Position numbers and translations under genes: made by a program. The notes under the pieces are model-generated. The model saw only the letters and a program-made list of their open reading frames with translations. It had not been told where the DNA came from and ran no database searches. Below, piece by piece: positions 34,490 through 45,835 of a stretch of DNA of 64,000 nucleotides. Within the stretch, counting starts at the first letter, position 1. Each line of letters starts with the position of its first letter. Origin of the DNA: Myrica gale (Eukaryota; Streptophyta; Magnoliopsida; Fagales; Myricaceae); assembly GCA_963930655.1 (NCBI GenBank), contig OZ005608.1:12462001-12526000 (forward strand), given 5' to 3'.

Positions 34490-34766
34490 AACATCTTTTT
34501 TCCCGCCCCCGAGAAGATTTTCGTGCGGAAAAATATTTATCTGAACGGGATTAGATTTCTGCCGGTATTTGGAAACACTCCACTTTTCCGGTGCGAAAAA
34601 AGAAGACGAAAACTACATGGCGAACTTTTGATTTTTCAAAAACTCAGATATTTTTTTGTCGTACTTCGGCGCGAAAAACCTCTTTCAGCGACGTTGAATA
34701 CCCGTGAATGGATGTATTTCCCCTGTGAGAGGGATCCATATAAGAAATCATTGCAACAAACATAAC
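34490..34766 (+). repeat. second copy of the same chimeric spacer
   Basis: It has the same junction as the spacer at 33697, one 793-bp period later, so the recombinant two-unit block was itself duplicated. Confidence 0.85.
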
Positions 34767-34885
34767 GGGTGCGATCATACCAGCACTAATGCACCGGATC
34801 CCATCAGAACCCCGCAGTTAAGCGTGCTTGGGCGAGAGTAGTACTAGGATGGGTGACCTCCTGGGAAGTCCTCGTGTTGCACCCC
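34767..34885 (+). rRNA. 5S rRNA gene, class P
   Basis: T45C; the following spacer has a private TTACAGGACG near 35011. Confidence 0.94.
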
Positions 34886-35163
34886 AACATCTTTTTTCCC
34901 GCCCCCGAGAAGATTTTCGTGCGGAAAAAATATTTATCTGAACGGGATTAGATTTCCGCCGGTATTTGGAAACACTCCACTTTTCCGGTGCGAAAAAAGA
35001 AGACGAAAATTACAGGACGAAATTTTAATTTTTCAAAAACTCGGATATTTTTTTGTCGCAATTCGGCGCGAAAAAGCTCTTTCAGCGACGTTGAATACCC
35101 GTGAATGGATGTATTTCCCCTGTGAGAGGGATCCATATAAGAAATCATTGCAACAACCATAAC

Positions 35164-35282
35164 GGGTGCGATCATACCAGCACTAATGCACCGGATCCCA
35201 TCAGAACTCCGCAGGTATGCGTGCTTGGGCGAGAGTAGTACTAGGATGGGTGACCTCCTGGGAAGTCCTCGTGTTGCACCCC
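35164..35282 (+). rRNA. 5S rRNA gene, class A
   Basis: Trimer series resumes; CTGCCGG follows. Confidence 0.92.
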
Positions 35283-35559
35283 AACATCTTTTTTCCCGCC
35301 CCCGAGAAGATTTTCGTGCGGAAAAATATTTATCTGAACGGGATTAGATTTCTGCCGGTATTTGGAAACACTCCACTTTTCCGGTGCGAAAAAAGAAGAC
35401 GAAAACTACATGGCGAACTTTTGATTTTTCAAAAACTCGGATATTTTTTTGTCGCAATTCGGCGCGAAAAAGCTCTTTCAGCGACGTTGAATACCCGTGA
35501 ATGGATGTATTTCCCCTGTGAGAGGGATCCATATAAGAAATCATTGCAACAAACATAAC

Positions 35560-35678
35560 GGGTGCGATCATACCAGCACTAATGCACCGGATCCCATCAG
35601 AACTCCGCAGTTAAGCGTGCTTGGGCGAGAGTAGTACTAGGATGGGTGACCTCCTTGGAAGTCCTCGTGTTGCACCCC
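35560..35678 (+). rRNA. 5S rRNA gene, class T
   Basis: G97T; GCCAATATT in the following spacer. Confidence 0.93.
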
Positions 35679-35956
35679 AACATCTTTTTTCCCGCCCCCG
35701 AGAAGATTTTCGTGCGGAAAAAATATTTATCTGAACGGGATTAGATTTCCGCCAATATTTGGAAACACTCCACTTTTCCGGTGCGAAAAAAGAAGACGAA
35801 AACTACATGACGAAATTTTGATTTTTCAAAAACTCAGATATTTTTTTGTCGTACTTCGGCGCGAAAAACCTCTTTCAGCGACGTTGAATACCCGTGAATG
35901 GATGTATTTCCCCTGTGAGAGGGATCCATATAAGAAATCATTGCAACAAACATAAC

Positions 35957-36075
35957 GGGTGCGATCATACCAGCACTAATGCACCGGATCCCATCAGAAC
36001 CCCGCAGTTAAGCGTGCTTGGGCGAGAGTAGTACTAGGATGGGTGACCTCCTGGGAAGTCCTCGTGTTGCACCCC
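35957..36075 (+). rRNA. 5S rRNA gene, class P
   Basis: T45C. Confidence 0.94.
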
Positions 36076-36353
36076 AACATCTTTTTTCCCGCCCCCGAGA
36101 AGATTTTCGTGCGGAAAAAATATTTATCTGAACGGGATTAGATTTCCGCCGGTATTTGGAAACACTCCACTTTTCCGGTGCGAAAAAAGAAGACGAAAAT
36201 TACATGACGAAATTTTAATTTTTCAAAAACTCGGATATTTTTTTGTCGCAATTCGGCGCGAAAAAGCTCTTTCAGCGACGTTGAATACCCGTGAATGGAT
36301 GTATTTCCCCTGTGAGAGGGATCCATATAAGAAATCATTGCAACAACCATAAC

Positions 36354-36472
36354 GGGTGCGATCATACCAGCACTAATGCACCGGATCCCATCAGAACTCC
36401 GCAGGTATGCGTGCTTGGGCGAGAGTAGTACTAGGATGGGTGACCTCCTGGGAAGTCCTCGTGTTGCACCCC
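36354..36472 (+). rRNA. 5S rRNA gene, class A
   Basis: CTGCCGG in the following spacer. Confidence 0.92.
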
Positions 36473-36749
36473 AACATCTTTTTTCCCGCCCCCGAGAAGA
36501 TTTTCGTGCGGAAAAATATTTATCTGAACGGGATTAGATTTCTGCCGGTATTTGGAAACACTCCACTTTTCCGGTGCGAAAAAAGAAGACGAAAACTACA
36601 TGGCGAACTTTTGATTTTTCAAAAACTCGGATATTTTTTTGTCGCAATTCGGCGCGAAAAAGCTCTTTCAGCGACGTTGAATACCCGTGAATGGATGTAT
36701 TTCCCCTGTGAGAGGGATCCATATAAGAAATCATTGCAACAAACATAAC

Positions 36750-36868
36750 GGGTGCGATCATACCAGCACTAATGCACCGGATCCCATCAGAACTCCGCAG
36801 TTAAGCGTGCTTGGGCGAGAGTAGTACTAGGATGGGTGACCTCCTTGGAAGTCCTCGTGTTGCACCCC
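36750..36868 (+). rRNA. 5S rRNA gene, class T
   Basis: G97T; GCCGGTATT in the following s4 spacer. Confidence 0.93.
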
Positions 36869-37146
36869 AACATCTTTTTTCCCGCCCCCGAGAAGATTTT
36901 CGTGCGGAAAAAATATTTATCTGAACGGGATTAGATTTCCGCCGGTATTTGGAAACACTCCACTTTTCCGGTGCGAAAAAAGAAGACGAAAACTACATGA
37001 CGAAATTTTGATTTTTCAAAAACTCAGATATTTTTTTGTCGTACTTCGGCGCGAAAAACCTCTTTCAGCGACGTTGAATACCCGTGAATGGATGTATTTC
37101 CCCTGTGAGAGGGATCCATATAAGAAATCATTGCAACAAACATAAC

Positions 37147-37265
37147 GGGTGCGATCATACCAGCACTAATGCACCGGATCCCATCAGAACCCCGCAGTTA
37201 AGCGTGCTTGGGCGAGAGTAGTACTAGGATGGGTGACCTCCTGGGAAGTCCTCGTGTTGCACCCC
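37147..37265 (+). rRNA. 5S rRNA gene, class P
   Basis: T45C; the following s2 spacer has CCGACGG, as in the left part of the window. Confidence 0.94.
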
Positions 37266-37514
37266 AACATCTTTTTTCCCGCCCCCGAGAAGATTTTCGT
37301 GCGGAAAAAATATTTATCTGAACGGGATTAGATTTCCGACGGTATTTGGAAACACTCCACTTTTCCGGTGCGAAAAAAGAAGACGAAAATTACATGACGA
37401 AATTTTAATTTTTCAAAAACTCGGATATTTTTTTGTCGCAATTCGGCGCGAAAAAGCTCTTTCAGCGACGTTGAATACCCGTGAATGGATGTATTTCCCC
37501 TGTGAGAGGGATCC

Positions 37515-37521
37515 ATATGAG
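37515..37521 (+). promoter_or_regulatory. mutated TATA-like element
   Basis: ATATGAG replaces ATATAAG (A to G at -25) before the class A gene at 37544. It is the only TATA-region change I noticed. Confidence 0.7.
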
Positions 37522-37543
37522 AAATCATTGCAACAACCATAAC

Positions 37544-37662
37544 GGGTGCGATCATACCAGCACTAATGCACCGGATCCCATCAGAACTCCGCAGGTATGC
37601 GTGCTTGGGCGAGAGTAGTACTAGGATGGGTGACCTCCTGGGAAGTCCTCGTGTTGCACCCC
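37544..37662 (+). rRNA. 5S rRNA gene, class A with altered TATA
   Basis: T52G/A55T. The TATA-like element is ATATGAG, so both the upstream and internal promoter are altered in this copy. Confidence 0.9.
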
Positions 37663-37939
37663 AACATCTTTTTTCCCGCCCCCGAGAAGATTTTCGTGCG
37701 GAAAAATATTTATCTGAACGGGATTAGATTTCCGCCGGTATTTGGAAACACTCCACTTTTCCGGTGCGAAAAAAGAAGACGAAAACTACATGGCGAACTT
37801 TTGATTTTTCAAAAACTCGGATATTTTTTTGTCGCAATTCGGCGCGAAAAAGCTCTTTCAGCGACGTTGAATACCCGTGAATGGATGTATTTCCCCTGTG
37901 AGAGGGATCCATATAAGAAATCATTGCAACAACCATAAC

Positions 37940-38058
37940 GGGTGCGATCATACCAGCACTAATGCACCGGATCCCATCAGAACTCCGCAGGTATGCGTGC
38001 TTGGGCGAGAGTAGTACTAGGATGGGTGACCTCCTGGGAAGTCCTCGTGTTGCACCCC
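37940..38058 (+). rRNA. 5S rRNA gene, class A
   Basis: Second of two A genes in a row; a chimeric spacer with GTGTGG follows. Confidence 0.92.
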
Positions 38059-38335
38059 AACATCTTTTTTCCCGCCCCCGAGAAGATTTTCGTGTGGAAA
38101 AATATTTATCTGAACGGGATTAGATTTCCGCCGGTATTTGGAAACACTCCACTTTTCCGGTGCGAAAAAAGAAGACGAAAACTACATGACGAAATTTTGA
38201 TTTTTCAAAAACTCAGATATTTTTTTGTCGTACTTCGGCGCGAAAAACCTCTTTCAGCGACGTTGAATACCCGTGAATGGATGTATTTCCCCTGTGAGAG
38301 GGATCCATATAAGAAATCATTGCAACAACCATAAC
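38059..38335 (+). repeat. chimeric spacer, independent recombinant
   Basis: It starts like s1 (five A, with GTGTGG for GTGCGG) and switches to s4 before the middle (ACATGACG, CTCAGATAT, CGTACTTCGG). It is followed by a T gene instead of the P gene that otherwise follows s4. Confidence 0.8.
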
Positions 38336-38454
38336 GGGTGCGATCATACCAGCACTAATGCACCGGATCCCATCAGAACTCCGCAGTTAAGCGTGCTTGG
38401 GCGAGAGTAGTACTAGGATGGGTGACCTCCTTGGAAGTCCTCGTGTTGCACCCC
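38336..38454 (+). rRNA. 5S rRNA gene, class T after an s4 spacer
   Basis: G97T. It is the only T gene preceded by the s4 spacer and by C at -7, which marks a recombination between spacer and gene. Confidence 0.92.
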
Positions 38455-38732
38455 AACATCTTTTTTCCCGCCCCCGAGAAGATTTTCGTGCGGAAAAAAT
38501 ATTTATCTGAACGGGATTAGATTTCCGACGGTATTTGGAAACACTCCACTTTTCCGGTGCGAAAAAAGAAGACGAAAATTACATGACGAAATTTTAATTT
38601 TTCAAAAACTCGGATATTTTTTTGTCGCAATTCGGCGCGAAAAAGCTCTTTCAGCGACGTTGAATACCCGTGAATGGATGTATTTCCCCTGTGAGAGGGA
38701 TCCATATAAGAAATCATTGCAACAACCATAAC

Positions 38733-38851
38733 GGGTGCGATCATACCAGCACTAATGCACCGGATCCCATCAGAACTCCGCAGGTATGCGTGCTTGGGCG
38801 AGAGTAGTACTAGGATGGGTGACCTCCTGGGAAGTCCTCGTGTTGCACCCC
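38733..38851 (+). rRNA. 5S rRNA gene, class A
   Basis: Opens the last full A-T-P trimer. Confidence 0.92.
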
Positions 38852-39128
38852 AACATCTTTTTTCCCGCCCCCGAGAAGATTTTCGTGCGGAAAAATATTT
38901 ATCTGAACGGGATTAGATTTCTGCCGGTATTTGGAAACACTCCACTTTTCCGGTGCGAAAAAAGAAGACGAAAACTACATGGCGAACTTTTGATTTTTCA
39001 AAAACTCGGATATTTTTTTGTCGCAATTCGGCGCGAAAAAGCTCTTTCAGCGACGTTGAATACCCGTGAATGGATGTATTTCCCCTGTGAGAGGGATCCA
39101 TATAAGAAATCATTGCAACAAACATAAC

Positions 39129-39247
39129 GGGTGCGATCATACCAGCACTAATGCACCGGATCCCATCAGAACTCCGCAGTTAAGCGTGCTTGGGCGAGAG
39201 TAGTACTAGGATGGGTGACCTCCTTGGAAGTCCTCGTGTTGCACCCC
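39129..39247 (+). rRNA. 5S rRNA gene, class T
   Basis: G97T; last T gene followed by s4. Confidence 0.93.
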
Positions 39248-39525
39248 AACATCTTTTTTCCCGCCCCCGAGAAGATTTTCGTGCGGAAAAAATATTTATC
39301 TGAACGGGATTAGATTTCCGCCGGTATTTGGAAACACTCCACTTTTCCGGTGCGAAAAAAGAAGACGAAAACTACATGACGAAATTTTGATTTTTCAAAA
39401 ACTCAGATATTTTTTTGTCGTACTTCGGCGCGAAAAACCTCTTTCAGCGACGTTGAATACCCGTGAATGGATGTATTTCCCCTGTGAGAGGGATCCATAT
39501 AAGAAATCATTGCAACAAACATAAC

Positions 39526-39644
39526 GGGTGCGATCATACCAGCACTAATGCACCGGATCCCATCAGAACCCCGCAGTTAAGCGTGCTTGGGCGAGAGTAG
39601 TACTAGGATGGGTGACCTCCTGGGAAGTCCTCGTGTTGCACCCC
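39526..39644 (+). rRNA. 5S rRNA gene, class P (last in window)
   Basis: T45C; no P gene and no s4 spacer occur to the right of this copy. Confidence 0.94.
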
Positions 39645-39922
39645 AACATCTTTTTTCCCGCCCCCGAGAAGATTTTCGTGCGGAAAAAATATTTATCTGA
39701 ACGGGATTAGATTTCCGACGGTATTTGGAAACACTCCACTTTTCCGGTGCGAAAAAAGAAGACGAAAATTACATGACGAAATTTTAATTTTTCAAAAACT
39801 CGGATATTTTTTTGTCGCAATTCGGCGCGAAAAAGCTCTTTCAGCGACGTTGAATACCCGTGAATGGATGTATTTCCCCTGTGAGAGGGATCCATATAAG
39901 AAATCATTGCAACAACCATAAC

Positions 39923-40041
39923 GGGTGCGATCATACCAGCACTAATGCACCGGATCCCATCAGAACTCCGCAGGTATGCGTGCTTGGGCGAGAGTAGTAC
40001 TAGGATGGGTGACCTCCTGGGAAGTCCTCGTGTTGCACCCC
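39923..40041 (+). rRNA. 5S rRNA gene, class A
   Basis: First of two A genes in a row, as at 37544. Confidence 0.92.
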
Positions 40042-40318
40042 AACATCTTTTTTCCCGCCCCCGAGAAGATTTTCGTGCGGAAAAATATTTATCTGAACGG
40101 GATTAGATTTCCGCCGGTATTTGGAAACACTCCACTTTTCCGGTGCGAAAAAAGAAGACGAAAACTACATGGCGAACTTTTGATTTTTCAAAAACTCGGA
40201 TATTTTTTTGTCGCAATTCGGCGCGAAAAAGCTCTTTCAGCGACGTTGAATACCCGTGAATGGATGTATTTCCCCTGTGAGAGGGATCCATATAAGAAAT
40301 CATTGCAACAACCATAAC

Positions 40319-40437
40319 GGGTGCGATCATACCAGCACTAATGCACCGGATCCCATCAGAACTCCGCAGGTATGCGTGCTTGGGCGAGAGTAGTACTAGG
40401 ATGGGTGACCTCCTGGGAAGTCCTCGTGTTGCACCCC
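40319..40437 (+). rRNA. 5S rRNA gene, class A
   Basis: Precedes the first N pseudogene. Confidence 0.92.
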
Positions 40438-40707
40438 AACATCTTTTTTCCCGCCCCCGAGAAGATTTTCGTGCGGAAAAATATTTATCTGAACGGGATT
40501 AGATTTCCGCCGGTATTTGGAAACACTCCACTTTTCCGGTGCGAAAAAAGAAGACGAAAACTACATGGCGAACTTTTGATTTTTCAAAAACTCGGATATT
40601 TTTTTGTCGCAATTCGGCGCGAAAAAGCTCTTTCAGCGACGTTGAATACCCGTGAATGGATGTATTTCCCCTGTGAGAGGGATCCATATAAGAAATCATT
40701 GCAACAA

Positions 40708-40785
40708 TCAGAACTCCGCAGTTAAGCGTGCTTGTGCGAGAGTAGTACTAGGATGGGTGACCTCCTTGGAAGTCCTCGTGTTGCC
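40708..40785 (+). pseudogene. 5S rRNA pseudogene, class N (both ends truncated) with G65T
   Basis: A 44-bp deletion removes the last 7 bp of the upstream region and gene positions 1-37, joining GCAACAA directly to TCAGAAC. The 3' end has the class D deletion and G97T. Only positions 38-114 remain, so the terminal helix and much of the molecule cannot form. The internal promoter (50-97) is still present apart from G97T, so some transcription is possible, with the TATA-like element 44 bp closer than usual. This copy also has a private G65T (CTTGTGCGAG). First of nine class N copies. Confidence 0.9.
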
Positions 40786-41063
40786 AACATCTTTTTTCCC
40801 GCCCCCGAGAAGATTTTCGTGCGGAAAAAATATTTATCTGAACGGGATTAGATTTCTGCCGGTATTTGAAAACACTCCACTTTTCCGGTGCGAAAAACGA
40901 AGACGAAAACTACACGACGAAATTTTAATTTTTCAAAAACTCGGATATTTTTTTGTCGCAATTCGGCGCGAAAAAGCTCTTTCAGCGACGTTGAATACCC
41001 GTGAATGGATGTATTTCCCCTGTGAGAGGGATCCATATAAGAAATCATTGCAACAACCATAAC

Positions 41064-41182
41064 GGGTGCGATCATACCAGCACTAATGCACCGGATCCCA
41101 TCAGAACTCCGCAGGTATGCGTGCTTGGGCGAGAGTAGTACTAGGATGGGTGACCTCCTGGGAAGTCCTCGTGTTGCACCCC
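41064..41182 (+). rRNA. 5S rRNA gene, class A
   Basis: T52G/A55T; s3-like spacer with CTACACGACG and AAATTTTAAT upstream. Confidence 0.92.
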
Positions 41183-41459
41183 AACATCTTTTTTCCCGCC
41201 CCCGAGAAGATTTTCGTGCGGAAAAATATTTATCTGAACGGGATTAGATTTCCGCCGGTATTTGGAAACACTCCACTTTTCCGGTGCGAAAAAAGAAGAC
41301 GAAAACTACATGGCGAACTTTTGATTTTTCAAAAACTCGGATATTTTTTTGTCGCAATTCGGCGCGAAAAAGCTCATTCAGCGACGTTGAATACCCGTGA
41401 ATGGATGTATTTCCCCTGTGAGAGGGATCCATATAAGAAATCATTGCAACAACCATAAC

Positions 41460-41578
41460 GGGTGCGATCATACCAGCACTAATGCACCGGATCCCATCAG
41501 AACTCCGCAGGTATGCGTGCTTGGGCGAGAGTAGTACTAGGATGGGTGACCTCCTGGGAAGTCCTCGTGTTGCACCCC
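41460..41578 (+). rRNA. 5S rRNA gene, class A
   Basis: CTCATTCAG mark upstream near 41373. Confidence 0.92.
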
Positions 41579-41855
41579 AACATCTTTTTTCCCGCCCCCG
41601 AGAAGATTTTCGTGCGGAAAAATATTTATCTGAACGGGATTAGATTTCCGCCGGTATTTGGAAACACTCCACTTTTCCGGTGCGAAAAAAGAAGACGAAA
41701 ACTACATGGCGAACTTTTGATTTTTCAAAAACTCGGATATTTTTTTGTCGCAATTCGGCGCGAAAAAGCTCTTTCAGCGACGTTGAATACCCGTGAATGG
41801 ATGTATTTCCCCTGTGAGAGGGATCCATATAAGAAATCATTGCAACAAACATAAC

Positions 41856-41974
41856 GGGTGCGATCATACCAGCACTAATGCACCGGATCCCATCAGAACT
41901 CCGCAGTTAAGCGTGCTTGGGCGAGAGTAGTACTAGGATGGGTGACCTCCTTGGAAGTCCTCGTGTTGCACCCC
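41856..41974 (+). rRNA. 5S rRNA gene, class T
   Basis: G97T; followed by s2 with CCGACGG, as are all T genes to the right. Confidence 0.93.
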
Positions 41975-42252
41975 AACATCTTTTTTCCCGCCCCCGAGAA
42001 GATTTTCGTGCGGAAAAAATATTTATCTGAACGGGATTAGATTTCCGACGGTATTTGGAAACACTCCACTTTTCCGGTGCGAAAAAAGAAGACGAAAATT
42101 ACATGACGAAATTTTAATTTTTCAAAAACTCGGATATTTTTTTGTCGCAATTCGGCGCGAAAAAGCTCTTTCAGCGACGTTGAATACCCGTGAATGGATG
42201 TATTTCCCCTGTGAGAGGGATCCATATAAGAAATCATTGCAACAACCATAAC

Positions 42253-42371
42253 GGGTGCGATCATACCAGCACTAATGCACCGGATCCCATCAGAACTCCG
42301 CAGGTATGCGTGCTTGGGCGAGAGTAGTACTAGGATGGGTGACCTCCTGGGAAGTCCTCGTGTTGCACCCC
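42253..42371 (+). rRNA. 5S rRNA gene, class A
   Basis: s1 spacer leads to the next N copy. Confidence 0.92.
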
Positions 42372-42641
42372 AACATCTTTTTTCCCGCCCCCGAGAAGAT
42401 TTTCGTGCGGAAAAATATTTATCTGAACGGGATTAGATTTCCGCCGGTATTTGGAAACACTCCACTTTTCCGGTGCGAAAAAAGAAGACGAAAACTACAT
42501 GGCGAACTTTTGATTTTTCAAAAACTCGGATATTTTTTTGTCGCAATTCGGCGCGAAAAAGCTCTTTCAGCGACGTTGAATACCCGTGAATGGATGTATT
42601 TCCCCTGTGAGAGGGATCCATATAAGAAATCATTGCAACAA

Positions 42642-42719
42642 TCAGAACTCCGCAGTTAAGCGTGCTTGGGCGAGAGTAGTACTAGGATGGGTGACCTCCT
42701 TGGAAGTCCTCGTGTTGCC
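42642..42719 (+). pseudogene. 5S rRNA pseudogene, class N
   Basis: Same two deletions as at 40708 but G65 retained; TACTGGACG follows near 42846. Confidence 0.9.
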
Positions 42720-42997
42720 AACATCTTTTTTCCCGCCCCCGAGAAGATTTTCGTGCGGAAAAAATATTTATCTGAACGGGATTAGATTTCTGCCGGTATT
42801 TGAAAACACTCCACTTTTCCGGTGCGAAAAACGAAGACGAAAACTACTGGACGAAATTTTGATTTTTCAAAAACTCGGATATTTTTTTGTCGCAATTCGG
42901 CGCGAAAAAGCTCTTTCAGCGACGTTGAATACCCGTGAATGGATGTATTTCCCCTGTGAGAGGGATCCATATAAGAAATCATTGCAACAAACATAAC

Positions 42998-43112
42998 GGG
43001 TGCGATCATACCAGCACTAATGCACCGGATCCCATCAGAACTCCGCAGTTAAGCGTGCTTGGGCGAGAGTAGTACTAGGATGGGTGACCTCCTTGGAAGT
43101 CCTCGTGTTGCC
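42998..43112 (+). rRNA. 5S rRNA gene, class D (3' deleted)
   Basis: First D of the right half; preceded by A at -7, unlike the left-half D copies. Confidence 0.85.
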
Positions 43113-43390
43113 AACATCTTTTTTCCCGCCCCCGAGAAGATTTTCGTGCGGAAAAAATATTTATCTGAACGGGATTAGATTTCTGCCGGTATTTGAAAAC
43201 ACTCCACTTTTCCGGTGCGAAAAACGAAGACGAAAACTACACGACGAAATTTTGATTTTTCAAAAACTCGGATATTTTTTTGTCGCAATTCGGCGCGAAA
43301 AAGCTCTTTCAGCGACGTTGAATACCCGTGAATGGATGTATTTCCCCTGTGAGAGGGATCCATATAAGAAATCATTGCAACAACCATAAC

Positions 43391-43509
43391 GGGTGCGATC
43401 ATACCAGCACTAATGCACCGGATCCCATCAGAACTCCGCAGGTATGCGTGCTTGGGCGAGAGTAGTACTAGGATGGGTGACCTCCTGGGAAGTCCTCGTG
43501 TTGCACCCC
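43391..43509 (+). rRNA. 5S rRNA gene, class A
   Basis: CTACACGACG spacer upstream. Confidence 0.92.
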
Positions 43510-43787
43510 AACATCTTTTTTCCCGCCCCCGAGAAGATTTTCGTGCGGAAAAAATATTTATCTGAACGGGATTAGATTTCTGCCGGTATTTGAAAACACT
43601 CCACTTTTCCGGTGCGAAAAACGAAGACGAAAACTACATGACGAAATTTTGATTTTTCAAAAACTCGGATATTTTTTTGTCGCAATTCGGCGCGAAAAAG
43701 CTCTTTCAGCGACGTTGAATACCCGTGAATGGATGTATTTCCCCTGTGAGAGGGATCCATATAAGAAATCATTGCAACAAACATAAC

Positions 43788-43902
43788 GGGTGCGATCATA
43801 CCAGCACTAATGCACCGGATCCCATCAGAACTCCGCAGTTAAGCGTGCTTGGGCGAGAGTAGTACTAGGATGGGTGACCTCCTTGGAAGTCCTCGTGTTG
43901 CC
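43788..43902 (+). rRNA. 5S rRNA gene, class D (3' deleted)
   Basis: 790 bp after the previous D. Confidence 0.85.
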
Positions 43903-44180
43903 AACATCTTTTTTCCCGCCCCCGAGAAGATTTTCGTGCGGAAAAAATATTTATCTGAACGGGATTAGATTTCTGCCGGTATTTGAAAACACTCCACTTT
44001 TCCGGTGCGAAAAACGAAGACGAAAACTACACGACGAAATTTTGATTTTTCAAAAACTCGGATATTTTTTTGTCGCAATTCGGCGCGAAAAAGCTCTTTC
44101 AGCGACGTTGAATACCCGTGAATGGATGTATTTCCCCTGTGAGAGGGATCCATATAAGAAATCATTGCAACAACCATAAC

Positions 44181-44299
44181 GGGTGCGATCATACCAGCAC
44201 TAATGCACCGGATCCCATCAGAACTCCGCAGGTATGCGTGCTTGGGCGAGAGTAGTACTAGGATGGGTGACCTCCTGGGAAGTCCTCGTGTTGCACCCC
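44181..44299 (+). rRNA. 5S rRNA gene, class A
   Basis: Followed by an s3 spacer that leads into N. Confidence 0.92.
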
Positions 44300-44570
44300 A
44301 ACATCTTTTTTCCCGCCCCCGAGAAGATTTTCGTGCGGAAAAAATATTTATCTGAACGGGATTAGATTTCTGCCGGTATTTGAAAACACTCCACTTTTCC
44401 GGTGCGAAAAACGAAGACGAAAACTACATGACGAAATTTTGATTTTTCAAAAACTCGGATATTTTTTTGTCGCAATTCGGCGCGAAAAAGCTCTTTCAGC
44501 GACGTTGAATACCCGTGAATGGATGTATTTCCCCTGTGAGAGGGATCCATATAAGAAATCATTGCAACAA

Positions 44571-44648
44571 TCAGAACTCCGCAGTTAAGCGTGCTTGGGC
44601 GAGAGTAGTACTAGGATGGGTGACCTCCTTGGAAGTCCTCGTGTTGCC
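44571..44648 (+). pseudogene. 5S rRNA pseudogene, class N
   Basis: Preceded by an s3 spacer rather than s1, so the pseudogene has been moved between spacer backgrounds. Confidence 0.9.
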
Positions 44649-44926
44649 AACATCTTTTTTCCCGCCCCCGAGAAGATTTTCGTGCGGAAAAAATATTTAT
44701 CTGAACGGGATTAGATTTCTGCCGGTATTTGAAAACACTCCACTTTTCCGGTGCGAAAAACGAAGACGAAAACTACTGGACGAAATTTTGATTTTTCAAA
44801 AACTCGGATATTTTTTTGTCGCAATTCGGCGCGAAAAAGCTCTTTCAGCGACGTTGAATACCCGTGAATGGATGTATTTCCCCTGTGAGAGGGATCCATA
44901 TAAGAAATCATTGCAACAAACATAAC

Positions 44927-45041
44927 GGGTGCGATCATACCAGCACTAATGCACCGGATCCCATCAGAACTCCGCAGTTAAGCGTGCTTGGGCGAGAGTA
45001 GTACTAGGATGGGTGACCTCCTTGGAAGTCCTCGTGTTGCC
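44927..45041 (+). rRNA. 5S rRNA gene, class D (3' deleted)
   Basis: TACTGGACG spacer upstream. Confidence 0.85.
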
Positions 45042-45319
45042 AACATCTTTTTTCCCGCCCCCGAGAAGATTTTCGTGCGGAAAAAATATTTATCTGAACG
45101 GGATTAGATTTCTGCCGGTATTTGAAAACACTCCACTTTTCCGGTGCGAAAAACGAAGACGAAAACTACACGACGAAATTTTGATTTTTCAAAAACTCGG
45201 ATATTTTTTTGTCGCAATTCGGCGCGAAAAAGCTCTTTCAGCGACGTTGAATACCCGTGAATGGATGTATTTCCCCTGTGAGAGGGATCCATATAAGAAA
45301 TCATTGCAACAACCATAAC

Positions 45320-45438
45320 GGGTGCGATCATACCAGCACTAATGCACCGGATCCCATCAGAACTCCGCAGGTATGCGTGCTTGGGCGAGAGTAGTACTAG
45401 GATGGGTGACCTCCTGGGAAGTCCTCGTGTTGCACCCC
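45320..45438 (+). rRNA. 5S rRNA gene, class A
   Basis: The spacer that follows has a private TTCCTGCCCCC change just after the terminator (near 45453). Confidence 0.92.
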
Positions 45439-45716
45439 AACATCTTTTTTCCTGCCCCCGAGAAGATTTTCGTGCGGAAAAAATATTTATCTGAACGGGA
45501 TTAGATTTCTGCCGGTATTTGAAAACACTCCACTTTTCCGGTGCGAAAAACGAAGACGAAAACTACATGACGAAATTTTGATTTTTCAAAAACTCGGATA
45601 TTTTTTTGTCGCAATTCGGCGCGAAAAAGCTCTTTCAGCGACGTTGAATACCCGTGAATGGATGTATTTCCCCTGTGAGAGGGATCCATATAAGAAATCA
45701 TTGCAACAAACATAAC

Positions 45717-45835
45717 GGGTGCGATCATACCAGCACTAATGCACCGGATCCCATCAGAACTCCGCAGTTAAGCGTGCTTGGGCGAGAGTAGTACTAGGAT
45801 GGGTGACCTCCTTGGAAGTCCTCGTGTTGCACCCC
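45717..45835 (+). rRNA. 5S rRNA gene, class T
   Basis: G97T; following s2 spacer has CTCATTCAG. Confidence 0.93.

Larger units (their letters stand above)
27628..39922 (+). repeat. higher-order repeat 4: three-unit block of 1190 bp, order A-T-P
   Basis: Full copies start at 27628, 28818, 30008, 31198, 32388, 35164, 36354 and 38733. Two-unit A-P forms (793 bp) start at 33578 and 34371, and an A-T form at 37940. Copies differ by GCCAATATT versus GCCGGTATT after T (about 28216, 30596, 31786 and 35753 have the first) and by CTGCCGG versus CCGCCGG after A. Confidence 0.9.
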
